Source of the DNA: Mucilaginibacter endophyticus
GTDB taxonomy: Bacteria; Bacteroidota; Bacteroidia; Sphingobacteriales; Sphingobacteriaceae
Assembly: GCF_003351025.1 (NCBI RefSeq)
Contig: NZ_QPCG01000005.1
Span: forward strand, 317,164-381,163
DNA length: 64,000 nt
Direction: 5' to 3'
The translations under genes and the position numbers were made by a program. The number at the start of each line of letters is the position of its first letter. Positions within the stretch are counted from its first letter, which is position 1. This document shows positions 25,826 to 34,403 of the stretch, one piece after another. The notes under the pieces are model-generated. The model saw only the letters and a list, made by a program, of their open reading frames with translations, had not been told where the DNA came from and did not search any database.

Positions 25826-26383
25826 ATGTCAAGAGTAGGAAAAGCACCGATAGCACTGCCACAAGGAGTAACCGTTACAGTTGCAGCAGATAATGTTGTT
25901 ACTGTAAAAGGTCCTAAAGGCCAGTTGCAACAGGCAATTGATAGCGATATCACTATTGCACAGGAAGACGGTCAGTTACTGGTTCAACGCCCGTCTGATC
26001 AAAAACGTCATAAAGCGTTACATGGTTTATACCGCGCGCTTTTAAATAACATGGTAATTGGTGTAACCGAAGGTTACAAAATAACCCAGGAATTAGTGGG
26101 TGTAGGTTACCGTGCTACCAATACCGGCAATACATTAGATTTAGTGTTGGGTTTCTCTCACCACTATGTATTTGAATTGCCACAAGAAATTAAAGTTACA
26201 ACCACTGCTGATAAGGGTAAAAACCCAACCATCATCCTTGAGTCAATTGACAAACAGTTAATTGGTCAGGTAGCAGCTAAAATCCGTTCATTACGTGCTC
26301 CAGAGCCTTACAAAGGTAAAGGTATCAAGTTCCAGGGCGAGATTTTAAGAAGAAAAGCAGGTAAATCAGCATCTAAAAAATAA
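25826..26383 (+). CDS. rplF: 50S ribosomal protein L6
   Basis: 185 residues, two homologous domains. MSRVGKAPIALPQGVTVTV and the C-terminal RSLRAPEPYKGKGIKFQGEILRRKAGKS signature. Five bases before rplR. Confidence 0.98.
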   Translation: MSRVGKAPIALPQGVTVTVAADNVVTVKGPKGQLQQAIDSDITIAQEDGQLLVQRPSDQKRHKALHGLYRALLNNMVIGVTEGYKITQELVGVGYRATNTGNTLDLVLGFSHHYVFELPQEIKVTTTADKGKNPTIILESIDKQLIGQVAAKIRSLRAPEPYKGKGIKFQGEILRRKAGKSASKK

Positions 26384-26388
26384 TCGTC

Positions 26389-26739
26389 ATGGGAGCTAAA
26401 CTATCAAGAAGAGACAGGATTAAAAAAGGCATCAGAAAACGCCTTTCAGGATCGTCAGAGCGTCCTCGCCTGTCAGTATTTAGAAGTAATAAAGGTATTT
26501 ATGCGCAGATCATTGACGATGTAACCGGTAAAACTTTAGTTTCAGCATCATCTTTATCAAAAGATTTTGCCGCTGAAGGTACAAAATCAGATCAGTCAAC
26601 AGCTGTAGGTAAATTAGTAGCTTCAAAAGCTATTGCCGCAGGTATTAAAGATGTGGTTTTCGACAGGAACGGTTACCTGTACCATGGCCGTGTTAAGTCA
26701 TTGGCTGAAGGTGCACGTGAAGGTGGTTTAAACTTTTAA
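26389..26739 (+). CDS. rplR: 50S ribosomal protein L18
   Basis: 116 residues; binds 5S rRNA with L5 and L25. SSERPRLSVFRSNKGIYAQIIDDVTGKTLVSASS and DRNGYLYHGRVKSLAEGAREGGLNF are typical. 12 bases before rpsE. Confidence 0.98.
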   Translation: MGAKLSRRDRIKKGIRKRLSGSSERPRLSVFRSNKGIYAQIIDDVTGKTLVSASSLSKDFAAEGTKSDQSTAVGKLVASKAIAAGIKDVVFDRNGYLYHGRVKSLAEGAREGGLNF

Positions 26740-26751
26740 TCGAAAAGAGAA

Positions 26752-27270
26752 ATGTCAACAATCAACATAAAAAGAGTAAAAACAAGCGAGATCGAATTAA
26801 AAGACCGCTTGGTAAGCATACAGCGTGTTGCCAAAGTAACCAAAGGTGGCCGTACTTTCAGCTTCTCTGCTATCGTAGTAGTAGGTGATGAAAACGGTGT
26901 TGTAGGTTACGGTTTAGGTAAAGCTAAAGAGGTAACTGAAGCTATTGCTAAAGGCATTGATGATGCTAAAAAGAACCTGGTAAAAGTTCCAATCATTAAC
27001 GGAACTGTACCTCATGAGCAAATTGGTAAATTTAGCGGTGGTTTTGTTTTCATTAAACCAGCAGCTAACGGTACCGGTGTAATTGCAGGTGGTGCTATGC
27101 GTGCCGTATTAGAGTCGGCAGGTGTACACAACGTATTGGCAAAATCAAAAGGTTCATCAAACCCGCACAACGTGGTAAAAGCAACCGTATCGGCATTAGC
27201 CCAGTTACGTGATGCAAATACAGTAGCACAACAGCGCGGTATTAGTTTAGGTAAAGTATTTAACGGATAA
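26752..27270 (+). CDS. rpsE: 30S ribosomal protein S5
   Basis: 172 residues; fidelity protein at the mRNA entry. Double-stranded RNA-binding-like core LKDRLVSIQRVAKVTKGGRTFSFSAIVVVGDENGVVGYGLGKAKEV; GGAMRAVLESAGVHNVLAKSKGSSNPHNVVKA. Six bases before rpmD. Confidence 0.98.
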   Translation: MSTINIKRVKTSEIELKDRLVSIQRVAKVTKGGRTFSFSAIVVVGDENGVVGYGLGKAKEVTEAIAKGIDDAKKNLVKVPIINGTVPHEQIGKFSGGFVFIKPAANGTGVIAGGAMRAVLESAGVHNVLAKSKGSSNPHNVVKATVSALAQLRDANTVAQQRGISLGKVFNG

Positions 27271-27276
27271 TCAGTC

Positions 27277-27456
27277 ATGGCTAAGATCAAAATAACACAG
27301 ATTAAGAGCGTGATCGACAGAACGGAACGCCAGAAAAAAACAATCGAGGCTTTAGGCTTGCGTAAAATTAACCACAGTGTGGAAGTTGAGGCTACACCTG
27401 CTATAGTTGGGATGGTTAGGAAAGTGAACCACCTGGTAGCGGTTGAAAATATTTAA
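27277..27456 (+). CDS. rpmD: 50S ribosomal protein L30
   Basis: 59 residues, ATG 27277 to TAA 27454-27456, translated directly: MAKIKITQIKSVIDRTERQK...ALGLRKINHSVEVEATPAIVGMVRKVNHLVAVENI. The normal L30 length and fold, sitting between rpsE and rplO as expected. Too short for common ORF cut-offs. Confidence 0.95.
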   Translation: MAKIKITQIKSVIDRTERQKKTIEALGLRKINHSVEVEATPAIVGMVRKVNHLVAVENI

Positions 27457-27460
27457 TATC

Positions 27461-27907
27461 ATGAATTTAAGTAATTTAAAACCTGCAGAAGGTTCAACCA
27501 AAAATAGAAAAAGAATTGGCCGTGGTACAGGTTCTGGCCGTGGCGGTACGTCAACCCGTGGCCACAAAGGCGCCGGTTCACGTTCAGGTACCAGCACCAA
27601 GGTGGGCTTTGAAGGCGGTCAGATGCCTTTACAGCGCCGTGTGCCAAAGGTAGGCTTTAAAAACCCTAACCGTGTTGAGTACACAGGTGTAAACCTTGAC
27701 GTACTTCAGGAATTAGTAACAAAATTCTCGCTTACAAGTGTTGATTTTGATACTTTGAAAGAGCACGGTTTAGCATCACGTAACGACCTGGTTAAGATCC
27801 TGGGCCGTGGTGAGCTTACTGCCAAATTAGAAGTTAAAGCACATGCATTTACTGCTACAGCCCAAAAAGCTATTGAAGCTGCAGGTGGTACCATAGTTAA
27901 GTTATAA
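27461..27907 (+). CDS. rplO: 50S ribosomal protein L15
   Basis: 148 residues from ATG 27461; a TTG at 27443 lies inside rpmD. MNLSNLKPAEGSTKNRKRIGRGTGSGRGGTSTRGHKGAGSRSGT is the Gly/Arg-rich 23S-threading arm, FEGGQMPLQRRVPKVGF the signature. Five bases before secY. Confidence 0.98.
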   Translation: MNLSNLKPAEGSTKNRKRIGRGTGSGRGGTSTRGHKGAGSRSGTSTKVGFEGGQMPLQRRVPKVGFKNPNRVEYTGVNLDVLQELVTKFSLTSVDFDTLKEHGLASRNDLVKILGRGELTAKLEVKAHAFTATAQKAIEAAGGTIVKL

Positions 27908-27912
27908 TTTCG

Positions 27913-29256
27913 ATGAAGAAATTTTTCACCACATTATCCAATATCTGGAAAATCGAAGATCTGAGAGTGCGTATTACTAACACACTCTTATTTCTTTTAA
28001 TATATCGTGTAGGCTCATTCGTTGTTTTACCCGGCGTTAACGCTGCGATAGCATCAACCCAAAAGGCAGAAGGATTAGTAGGATTGCTGAATATGTTTGC
28101 AGGAGGATCGTTTTCACGTTCCTCTATTTTCGCGTTAGGTGTTATGCCTTACATTTCGGCTTCAATTGTGGTGCAACTGCTGGGTATTGCCGTTCCGTAT
28201 TTTACCAAATTGCAAAAAGAAGGTGAAAGCGGACGCAACAAGCTAAACCAATGGACCCGCTATTTAACAATAGGTATTACCTTTTTACAAGCTATAGGTT
28301 ACCTTAAATCGCAGGTTGCTGCTGATGCAAGGACTATTGCTGATCCGTTCACCTTTATCTTCCTTAACACTTTCGTGTTAACTGCAGGCACATTATTCGT
28401 AATGTGGTTAGGTGAAAAGATCACTGACAAAGGTATCGGTAACGGTATATCACTAATCATCATGGTTGGTATCATTGCTCAGTTACCGGGCGCTTTTGCT
28501 ACCGAATTCATTTCGCGTAATGGCGGTGCCGGTGGTTTGATCGCATTCATTGTTGAAATTGTAGCGCTTATTGGCGTGGTAATGTTTACTATACTGATAG
28601 TACAGGGAACCCGTAAAATTTCGGTACAATACGCTAAACGTATTGTGGGTAATAAACAATATGGCGGCGTGCGTCAGTATATACCTTTAAAGGTAAATGC
28701 TGCCGGTGTAATGCCAATCATATTTGCTCAGGCATTAATGTTTATCCCGCAAACTGTATCGCAGTTTTTCCCTAACGTATCATCAAATGGTATATTGATA
28801 GCTTTGGCTAACTATAACTCATGGGAGCATAACCTGTTGTTTGGTATCCTGATTATCCTGTTCACTTACTTTTACACCGCTATTACGGTTAACCCTAACC
28901 AAATGGCAGATGATATGAAGAAAAATGGTGGCTTTATTCCGGGCATCAAACCAGGCCGTACTACTGCCGAGTTTATTGATGGCGTAATTTCAAGGATAAC
29001 TTTACCAGGATCTGTATTCCTGGCTATTATAGCAATCATCCCGGCTTTGGCCAGTTTGGTTGGTGTATCTCCAATATTTGCAAGGTTTTTCGGCGGTACA
29101 TCGCTGATCATCCTGGTAGGTGTTGTGCTGGATACATTACAGCAAATAGAAAGTCATTTGTTGATGCGCCATTATGATGGTTTAATGAAAACCGGACGTA
29201 TTAAGGGACGTACAGCTATGCCTGCCGCTGCCGGTACCAGTCCGACAGCGATTTAA
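27913..29256 (+). CDS. secY: Protein translocase subunit SecY
   Basis: 447 residues, ten membrane helices forming the SecYEG channel in the inner membrane. Recognisable: TLLFLLIYRVGSFVVLPGVNA, the plug region GGSFSRSSIFALGVMPYISASIVVQLL, GNGISLIIMVGI and the large cytoplasmic loop around QYAKRIVGNKQYGGVRQYIPLKVNAAGVMPIIFAQALM. No adk follows; map lies six bases on. Gene order matches the normal spc operon. Confidence 0.98.
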   Translation: MKKFFTTLSNIWKIEDLRVRITNTLLFLLIYRVGSFVVLPGVNAAIASTQKAEGLVGLLNMFAGGSFSRSSIFALGVMPYISASIVVQLLGIAVPYFTKLQKEGESGRNKLNQWTRYLTIGITFLQAIGYLKSQVAADARTIADPFTFIFLNTFVLTAGTLFVMWLGEKITDKGIGNGISLIIMVGIIAQLPGAFATEFISRNGGAGGLIAFIVEIVALIGVVMFTILIVQGTRKISVQYAKRIVGNKQYGGVRQYIPLKVNAAGVMPIIFAQALMFIPQTVSQFFPNVSSNGILIALANYNSWEHNLLFGILIILFTYFYTAITVNPNQMADDMKKNGGFIPGIKPGRTTAEFIDGVISRITLPGSVFLAIIAIIPALASLVGVSPIFARFFGGTSLIILVGVVLDTLQQIESHLLMRHYDGLMKTGRIKGRTAMPAAAGTSPTAI

Positions 29257-29262
29257 TTAGTA

Positions 29263-30054
29263 ATGTCAAAAATCCATTATAAGTCTGTCGAAGAGATAGA
29301 ACTCATAAGAGAAAGTTCTTTACTTGTTTCTAAAACACTCGGAGAGATAGCTAAGGTTATCGCTCCGGGTGTTAAAACAATTGAACTGGATAAGCTTGCC
29401 GAAACCTTTATACGGGATAACGGCGGTGTTCCTGCCTTTTTAAACTATCACGGATTTCCTTACTCACTATGTATCTCCCTGAATGATCAGGTGGTACATG
29501 GCTTTCCCGGCTCGCACGTTTTAACCGAGGGCGACCTGGTATCAGTTGATTGTGGTGTTATTTTAAATAAATACTACGGTGATTCGGCTTATACCTTCGC
29601 TATTGGTGAAGTAAGCGACCAGGTTAAGAAACTCATGCGTGTTACGCAGGAGTGCTTAAAACTGGGCGTTGAGAAAGCGGTTGTGGGTATGCGTATTGGT
29701 GATATAGGTTACGCTGTACAGGAGCATGCCGAAAAGAACGGATTTGGTGTGGTGAAGGAACTTGTAGGCCATGGTGTAGGTTTAAAGCTGCACGAGAAGC
29801 CGGAAGTGCCTAACTATGGCAAACGTGGTGCAGGTATCAAGCTGGAAGAAGGGATGGTGATAGCTATCGAACCGATGATCAATGCCGGCCGTGCCGGTGT
29901 TAAATTCTGGGATGATGGCTGGACAGTTTCAACTTCAGACAAAAAACCTTCGGCGCATTATGAGCATACCGTAGCGGTACGCAAAGGTACTCCAGACATT
30001 TTATCGACGTTTGATTACGTAGAAAATGTTTTAAAAGAAAAAAATAATAATTAA
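29263..30054 (+). CDS. map: Methionine aminopeptidase, type I
   Basis: 263 residues; removes N-terminal methionine from nascent proteins. Metal ligands D96, D107, H170, E203 and E234, with substrate His79 (DQVVHG), are all present. Canonical type Ia length. Start ATG six bases after secY. Downstream 64 bases hold a promoter-like -7 box for infA. Confidence 0.97.
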   Translation: MSKIHYKSVEEIELIRESSLLVSKTLGEIAKVIAPGVKTIELDKLAETFIRDNGGVPAFLNYHGFPYSLCISLNDQVVHGFPGSHVLTEGDLVSVDCGVILNKYYGDSAYTFAIGEVSDQVKKLMRVTQECLKLGVEKAVVGMRIGDIGYAVQEHAEKNGFGVVKELVGHGVGLKLHEKPEVPNYGKRGAGIKLEEGMVIAIEPMINAGRAGVKFWDDGWTVSTSDKKPSAHYEHTVAVRKGTPDILSTFDYVENVLKEKNNN

Positions 30055-30066
30055 ATAATTTTTTAT

Positions 30067-30074
30067 TAATTTTG
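30067..30074 (+). promoter_or_regulatory. Possible internal -7 box before infA
   Basis: TAATTTTG fits TAnnTTTG in the 64-nt gap between map and infA. No -33 TTTG at the right spacing, so weak. It would allow independent infA expression. Confidence 0.3.
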
Positions 30075-30118
30075 CATCCCGGTTTTAGGGCGGATAATTA
30101 AGTAATAATCAACAAAAT

Positions 30119-30337
30119 ATGGCTAAACAATCTTCGATTGAGCAAGACGGTACAATTAGAGAGGCATTGTCGAATGCAATGTTCAGGGTTGAACTTGAAA
30201 ATGGTCATGAGATTATAGCGCACATATCGGGCAAAATGCGTATGCACTACATTAAAATTCTTCCTGGCGACAGGGTGAAATTGGAAATGAGCCCATACGA
30301 TTTAACAAAGGGTAGAATAACCTATAGATATAAATAA
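30119..30337 (+). CDS. infA: Translation initiation factor IF-1
   Basis: 72 residues; OB-fold S1-like protein occupying the A site during initiation. MAKQSSIEQDGTIREALSNAMFRVELENGHEIIAHISGKMRMHYIKILPGDRVKLEMSPYDLTKGRITYRYK. Four bases before rpmJ. Confidence 0.98.
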   Translation: MAKQSSIEQDGTIREALSNAMFRVELENGHEIIAHISGKMRMHYIKILPGDRVKLEMSPYDLTKGRITYRYK

Positions 30338-30341
30338 AAAG

Positions 30342-30458
30342 ATGAAAGTTAGAGCATCCATCAAAAAGCGCAGCGCTGATTGCAAGATCATCCGCCGTAA
30401 CGGGAAACTTTACGTTATTAACAAAAAGAACCCGAAGTTTAAACAACGCCAGGGCTAA
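30342..30458 (+). CDS. rpmJ: 50S ribosomal protein L36, zinc-free form
   Basis: 38 residues translated from ATG 30342: MKVRASIKKRSADCKIIRRN then GKLYVINKKNPKFKQRQG. It retains only one of the usual CxxC...C...H ligands, so it is the C-minus form. Followed by an 88-nt AT-rich gap before rpsM. Below usual ORF length limits. Confidence 0.95.
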   Translation: MKVRASIKKRSADCKIIRRNGKLYVINKKNPKFKQRQG

Positions 30459-30546
30459 TAACAATTACTGAATTGGAGAATGTTGAATTACTGATGATAG
30501 CGATTCGATAATTCAATGATTCGATAACTCAATAAACACAAGAAAT
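30459..30546 (+). repeat. AT-rich repeat-word spacer between rpmJ and rpsM
   Basis: Contains TTGAATTACTGATG, ATTCGATAATTCAATGATTCG and CTCAATAA words that partly mirror each other. Imperfect inverted repeats rather than one clean hairpin. Same style as the 25277 and 31000 spacers. Confidence 0.4.
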
Positions 30547-30924
30547 ATGGCAAGGATTTCAGGTATTGATTTACCAAAGAATAAAAGAGGAGAAATCGGA
30601 CTTACTTACATTTACGGTATCGGCCGTTCAACAGCTCAAAGGATTTTAGCTGAAGCTGGCATCGACGTAAATATCAAAGTACAAGACTGGACCGATGAGC
30701 AATTAGCTGCTATACGTGGTATCATCAACGAGCAAATTAAAGTTGAAGGTGCTTTACGTTCAGAAGTACAGCTTAACATTAAACGTTTGATGGATATTGG
30801 TTGCTACCGTGGTACACGTCACCGTAAAGGTTTACCATTACGTGGTCAGCGTACTAAAAACAACTCACGTACCCGTAAAGGTAAACGTAAAACAGTTGCT
30901 AACAAGAAAAAAGCTACTAAATAG
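30547..30924 (+). CDS. rpsM: 30S ribosomal protein S13
   Basis: 125 residues; head of 30S and contacts P-site tRNA. ARISGIDLPKNKRGEIGLTYIYGIGRSTAQRIL and the basic tail TRHRKGLPLRGQRTKNNSRTRKGKRK are diagnostic. 142-base gap with repeat words before rpsK. Confidence 0.98.
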   Translation: MARISGIDLPKNKRGEIGLTYIYGIGRSTAQRILAEAGIDVNIKVQDWTDEQLAAIRGIINEQIKVEGALRSEVQLNIKRLMDIGCYRGTRHRKGLPLRGQRTKNNSRTRKGKRKTVANKKKATK

Positions 30925-31066
30925 TGATTGGTGGTTAGAGGTTAGCGATTGGCTTGTTGCCGCTTGATAACCTTTAATTCATTAGGAATACCTCATTTGA
31001 AAATTATAATTAATGAGTCCGAGTTATTCGTTAATTCAGTAATTCATTAATTCAAAAATTAAAAAA
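30925..31066 (+). repeat. Repeat-word spacer between rpsM and rpsK
   Basis: 142 nt with words GGTTAGAGGTTAGCGATT and, near its end, GTTAATTCAGTAATTCATTAATTC. Nothing coding. Similar to the other gaps and to the genome-wide word-type repeats. Confidence 0.4.
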
Positions 31067-31456
31067 ATGGCTAAAGCTAAAAAAGTTACCAAAAAACGCA
31101 TTGTAATTGTTGAGCCAATTGGCGAAGCACACATCAATGCTACTTTTAACAATATCATCATTACCCTTACCAACAAAACCGGCCAGGCTATTTCATGGTC
31201 ATCTGCCGGTAAAATGGGTTTTAAAGGTTCAAAGAAAAATACTCCTTACGCTGCCGGTCAGGCTGCTGCCGATTGCGGTAAAGTTGCTTATGATTTAGGT
31301 TTACGTAAAGTTGAAGTATTTGTAAAAGGCCCTGGTGCTGGTCGTGAGTCAGCTATCCGTACTTTGCAAACTGCAGGTATCGAAGTAACTACGATTAAAG
31401 ATATTACACCGCTTCCGCACAACGGTTGCCGTCCTTCAAAAAGAAGAAGAGTTTAA
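31067..31456 (+). CDS. rpsK: 30S ribosomal protein S11
   Basis: 129 residues. Conserved TFNNIIITLTNKTGQAISWSSAGKMGFKGSKKNTPYAAGQAA and the C-terminal NGCRPSKRRRV. Binds the platform with S6 and S18. 67 bases before rpsD. Confidence 0.98.
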   Translation: MAKAKKVTKKRIVIVEPIGEAHINATFNNIIITLTNKTGQAISWSSAGKMGFKGSKKNTPYAAGQAAADCGKVAYDLGLRKVEVFVKGPGAGRESAIRTLQTAGIEVTTIKDITPLPHNGCRPSKRRRV

Positions 31457-31523
31457 TTAACATATTTTTTAAAGCTAAGATTCTGCAGCTTTAGGCTGTA
31501 TGATACTTTAAGAACACACAAAA

Positions 31524-32132
31524 ATGGCCAGATATACAGGACCAAAATCCAAAATTGCCCGTCGTTTCCGTGAGCCGATCTTCGGTCCGGACAAAGCGTT
31601 AGAACGTAAAAACTATCCTCCGGGCATGCACGGTGCGTCAAAACGCCGTGGAAAGCAATCAGAGTATTCAACTCAGTTGCAAGAGAAACAAAAAGTTAAA
31701 TACACTTACGGTGTATTAGAACGTCAGTTCGAAAACTTATTTCACCGCGCTTCAGCTAAAGAAGGTATCACAGGCGAAAACCTGTTGAAATTCTTAGAAG
31801 CACGTTTAGACAACGCTGTTTTCCGCTTAGGTATTGCTCCTACCCGTTCAGCAGCACGTCAATTGGTTAACCACAAACACATCACTGTTAACGGTGCTGT
31901 TGTAAACATCGCTTCTTATGCATTAAAAGCTGGTGACGTGGTTGCAGTACGTGAAAAATCTAAATCATTAGAGGCTATCACTACTTCCGTAGCCGGTAGA
32001 AGAATCAACAAATACAGCTGGTTAGAGTGGGATGCGAATAACTTAACAGGTAAATTCCTTAACTATCCTAACCGCGATGAGATTCCTGAAAACATCAAGG
32101 AAAACCTGATCGTCGAGTTGTACTCAAAATAA
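31524..32132 (+). CDS. rpsD: 30S ribosomal protein S4
   Basis: 202 residues. MARYTGPKSKIARRFREPIFGPDKALERKNYPPGMHG start, S4 domain RLDNAVFRLGIAPTRSAARQLVNHKHITVNGAVVNIASY. Nucleates 30S assembly; in E. coli represses the alpha operon. No Cys zinc finger. The 191-base gap to rpoA holds hairpins. Confidence 0.98.
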   Translation: MARYTGPKSKIARRFREPIFGPDKALERKNYPPGMHGASKRRGKQSEYSTQLQEKQKVKYTYGVLERQFENLFHRASAKEGITGENLLKFLEARLDNAVFRLGIAPTRSAARQLVNHKHITVNGAVVNIASYALKAGDVVAVREKSKSLEAITTSVAGRRINKYSWLEWDANNLTGKFLNYPNRDEIPENIKENLIVELYSK

Positions 32133-32323
32133 TAAGATATTGGATATTAGATGTGAGATTTGGGACTTGTTCTCAAATCTCATTTCTGGTTACATACGTA
32201 AACAAATCAATTATAAGAATGTTCTTAGGTACCAGATAGTTGAAAGCAGGCGTATAAATGCCGCGTATCTAATATCTCAAATCTCAGATCTATTAATTAG
32301 TAAACAATAAATAAAGGATATAA
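32133..32323 (+). repeat. Repeat-rich gap between rpsD and rpoA
   Basis: Includes a 9-bp perfect stem TGAGATTTG (32154-32162) with CAAATCTCA (32174-32182), and the words GATATTAGAT/ATCTAATATCT and CAAATCTCAGATCT near 32266-32290 in the opposite orientation. No ORF. Same word family as the neighbouring gaps. Confidence 0.55.
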
Positions 32324-33316
32324 ATGGCAATTTTAGCATTTCAAAAACCAGACAAGGTTATCATGCAAAAAGCAAATGATTTTGATGGTACGTTTGAATT
32401 TCGTCCGTTAGAACCAGGCTTTGGTGTAACCATTGGTAATGCTCTGCGTCGTATCTTACTTTCATCACTTGAGGGTTTTGCTATCACTTCTGTACGTTTT
32501 TCGGGAGTAACGCATGAATTTTCAACCATCAAAGGTGTTGTTGAAGACGTAACCGAGATCATCCTGAACCTTAAACAAGTTCGTTTTAAGAAAACAGGTG
32601 AATCTGGCGACAGCGAGAAAATATTTGTTATTGTAAATGGCCAGGATGCATTTAAAGCAGGAGATATTACTAAATTCTCTAACAACTTTACTGTATTAAA
32701 TCCTGATTTGGTACTGTGCAACATGGACCCATCAGTAACGCTTGAAGTTGAGCTTACTGTAGGCAAAGGCCGTGGTTACGTACCAAGCGAGGAAAATAAA
32801 AATCCTGACGCTAACGTTGGTGTTATAGCTATCGATTCGATCTATACCCCGATCAAAAACGTAAAATATACCATCGAAAACTATCGTGTTGAGCAAAAAA
32901 CCGACTATGAAAAATTAGTATTGGATATTGCTACCGATGGTTCAATCCATCCTGAAGATGCTTTGAAAGAAGCAGCTAAAATCCTGATCCAGCACTTTAT
33001 GCTGTTTAGCGATGAAAACATGATGCTTGAAGCACAGGCTAAAGAAGAAACTAAAGAAGTTGACGAAGAGATCCTGCACATGCGCAAGATCCTTAAAACC
33101 GAATTGGTTGATCTTGATCTTTCTGTACGTGCCCTTAATTGCCTTAAAGCTGCTGATATCCGCAGCCTGGCTGATTTGGTATCGTATGACGTTGCTGACA
33201 TGTTAAAATTCAGGAACTTTGGTAAAAAATCGTTAACTGAAATCCAGGATCTGGTTAAATCAAAAGGCTTATCTTTTGGTATGAACCTGTCTAAATTTAA
33301 GTTAGACGAAGAATAA
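32324..33316 (+). CDS. rpoA: RNA polymerase subunit alpha
   Basis: 330 residues. Alpha N-terminal assembly domain (about 1-235; RPLEPGFGVTIGNALRRILLSSLEG) and C-terminal DNA- and activator-binding domain (about 250-325; LSVRALNCLKAADIRSLADLVSYDVADMLKFRNFGKKSLTEI) are complete. The KETKEVDEE linker between them is acidic. The gap to rplQ is 210 bases and contains a terminator-like hairpin. Confidence 0.98.
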   Translation: MAILAFQKPDKVIMQKANDFDGTFEFRPLEPGFGVTIGNALRRILLSSLEGFAITSVRFSGVTHEFSTIKGVVEDVTEIILNLKQVRFKKTGESGDSEKIFVIVNGQDAFKAGDITKFSNNFTVLNPDLVLCNMDPSVTLEVELTVGKGRGYVPSEENKNPDANVGVIAIDSIYTPIKNVKYTIENYRVEQKTDYEKLVLDIATDGSIHPEDALKEAAKILIQHFMLFSDENMMLEAQAKEETKEVDEEILHMRKILKTELVDLDLSVRALNCLKAADIRSLADLVSYDVADMLKFRNFGKKSLTEIQDLVKSKGLSFGMNLSKFKLDEE

Positions 33317-33324
33317 GATATGAG

Positions 33325-33377
33325 ATGTTAGATTTGAGACACGAGATTTTCTCACCTCAAAATCTAACATTTTTTTA
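33325..33377 (+). terminator. Terminator-like hairpin between rpoA and rplQ, with a competing downstream arm
   Basis: Left arm 33325-33338 pairs with 33356-33370 (one bulge) and is followed by seven T residues. The same left arm also pairs perfectly over 15 nt with 33442-33456, in the same gap. These two pairings exclude each other. It may be an attenuator or a repeat insertion. Confidence 0.6.
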
Positions 33378-33526
33378 TTTGTAATAAACGGGATCAGGAT
33401 AGCAGATCTGTAAGCTTAGCTTTCACGTCTAATATCTCATATCTCAAATCTAACATTTAAGCGAAAGCATAATTCCGAGGGCTTGAGCCTATCGCCCAAC
33501 GGTATGCACGTGAAATAAATAAAACA

Positions 33527-34078
33527 ATGAGACACGGAAACAAAAACAATCACTTAGGCCGTACTACCAGCCACCGCAAAGCGATGCTGGCTAACATGGC
33601 AACTTCGCTTATTTTACACAAGCGTATCACTACAACATTAGCAAAAGCAAAAGTTTTACGCGGTTATGTTGAGCCACTTTTAACAAAATCAAAAAACGAT
33701 ACTACGCATTCTCGTCGTACAGTATTTAGCTACCTTCAGGATAAAGATGCTACTTCAATCCTTTTCCGCGAAGTTGCTGAAAAAATTGCTAACCGCCCAG
33801 GTGGTTACACCCGTATCATCAAGTTAGAAAACCGTTTAGGCGATAACGCTGAAATGGCAATCATTGAGCTTGTTGATTACAACACTGTTTACGGTGCTGA
33901 CGCTGCTGCTCCTGCTAAGAAATCAACCCGTCGTCGTGGTGGTTCTGGCGCGAAAGCTAAAACTGCTGCTCCTGTAGCTGCAGAAGAAGCTGTAGTAGTT
34001 GAAGACGTTAAAGAAGAACCAGCTGCTGAAGCACCTGCACCTTCTGAGAACGAAGAAAATGCTGAAAAAGGCGAATAA
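33527..34078 (+). CDS. rplQ: 50S ribosomal protein L17 with C-terminal extension
   Basis: 183 residues against about 120-130 for E. coli. The core (RHGNKNNHLGRTTSHRKAMLANMATSLILHKRI...LGDNAEMAIIELVDYN) ends near residue 122. A Lys/Ala/Glu-rich tail (KKSTRRRGGSGAKAKTAAPVAAEEAVV...) follows. Such tails are seen in Bacteroidota L17. Last gene of the cluster, closed by a terminator. Confidence 0.97.
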   Translation: MRHGNKNNHLGRTTSHRKAMLANMATSLILHKRITTTLAKAKVLRGYVEPLLTKSKNDTTHSRRTVFSYLQDKDATSILFREVAEKIANRPGGYTRIIKLENRLGDNAEMAIIELVDYNTVYGADAAAPAKKSTRRRGGSGAKAKTAAPVAAEEAVVVEDVKEEPAAEAPAPSENEENAEKGE

Positions 34079-34103
34079 TTAATTATTCATCTTAACAGAT
34101 ACT

Positions 34104-34140
34104 AAAAGCGGCCTGCTCATTGAGCGGGCCGCTTTTGTTT
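34104..34140 (+). terminator. Terminator of the ribosomal protein cluster
   Basis: GC-rich stem of about 15 bp (34104-34118 with 34122-34136) on a 3-nt loop, followed by T-rich GTTTT. It ends rplQ transcription. Confidence 0.92.
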
Positions 34141-34403
34141 TAATCAGGCTCTTTTATCTGTAAGTGCTCTGTTTTGAACAGACAATGTAAATGTGTGTTT
34201 TGCCAGCCAGTGATGCTTTTTACTAAATCTTTAACTCCTGGTATTGTTTTAATCTCCTCAGGCTTACAAAAGTTTCATTGTTTGAAATTTTACAATTTTT
34301 GTATAAATTTCTAATAATCAGTTGATTAGTTGGTATTTTTTGGTTTATTGTAGTTAAATTTAAGAGGTAATGTAATCAAGTTTAACCCTTAAATCCTAAA
34401 ACA
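34141..34403. other. Gap of about 260 nt, no gene or clear signal
   Basis: AT-rich DNA before the secreted SnoaL-like gene. No convincing promoter boxes or repeats were identified. Confidence 0.4.
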
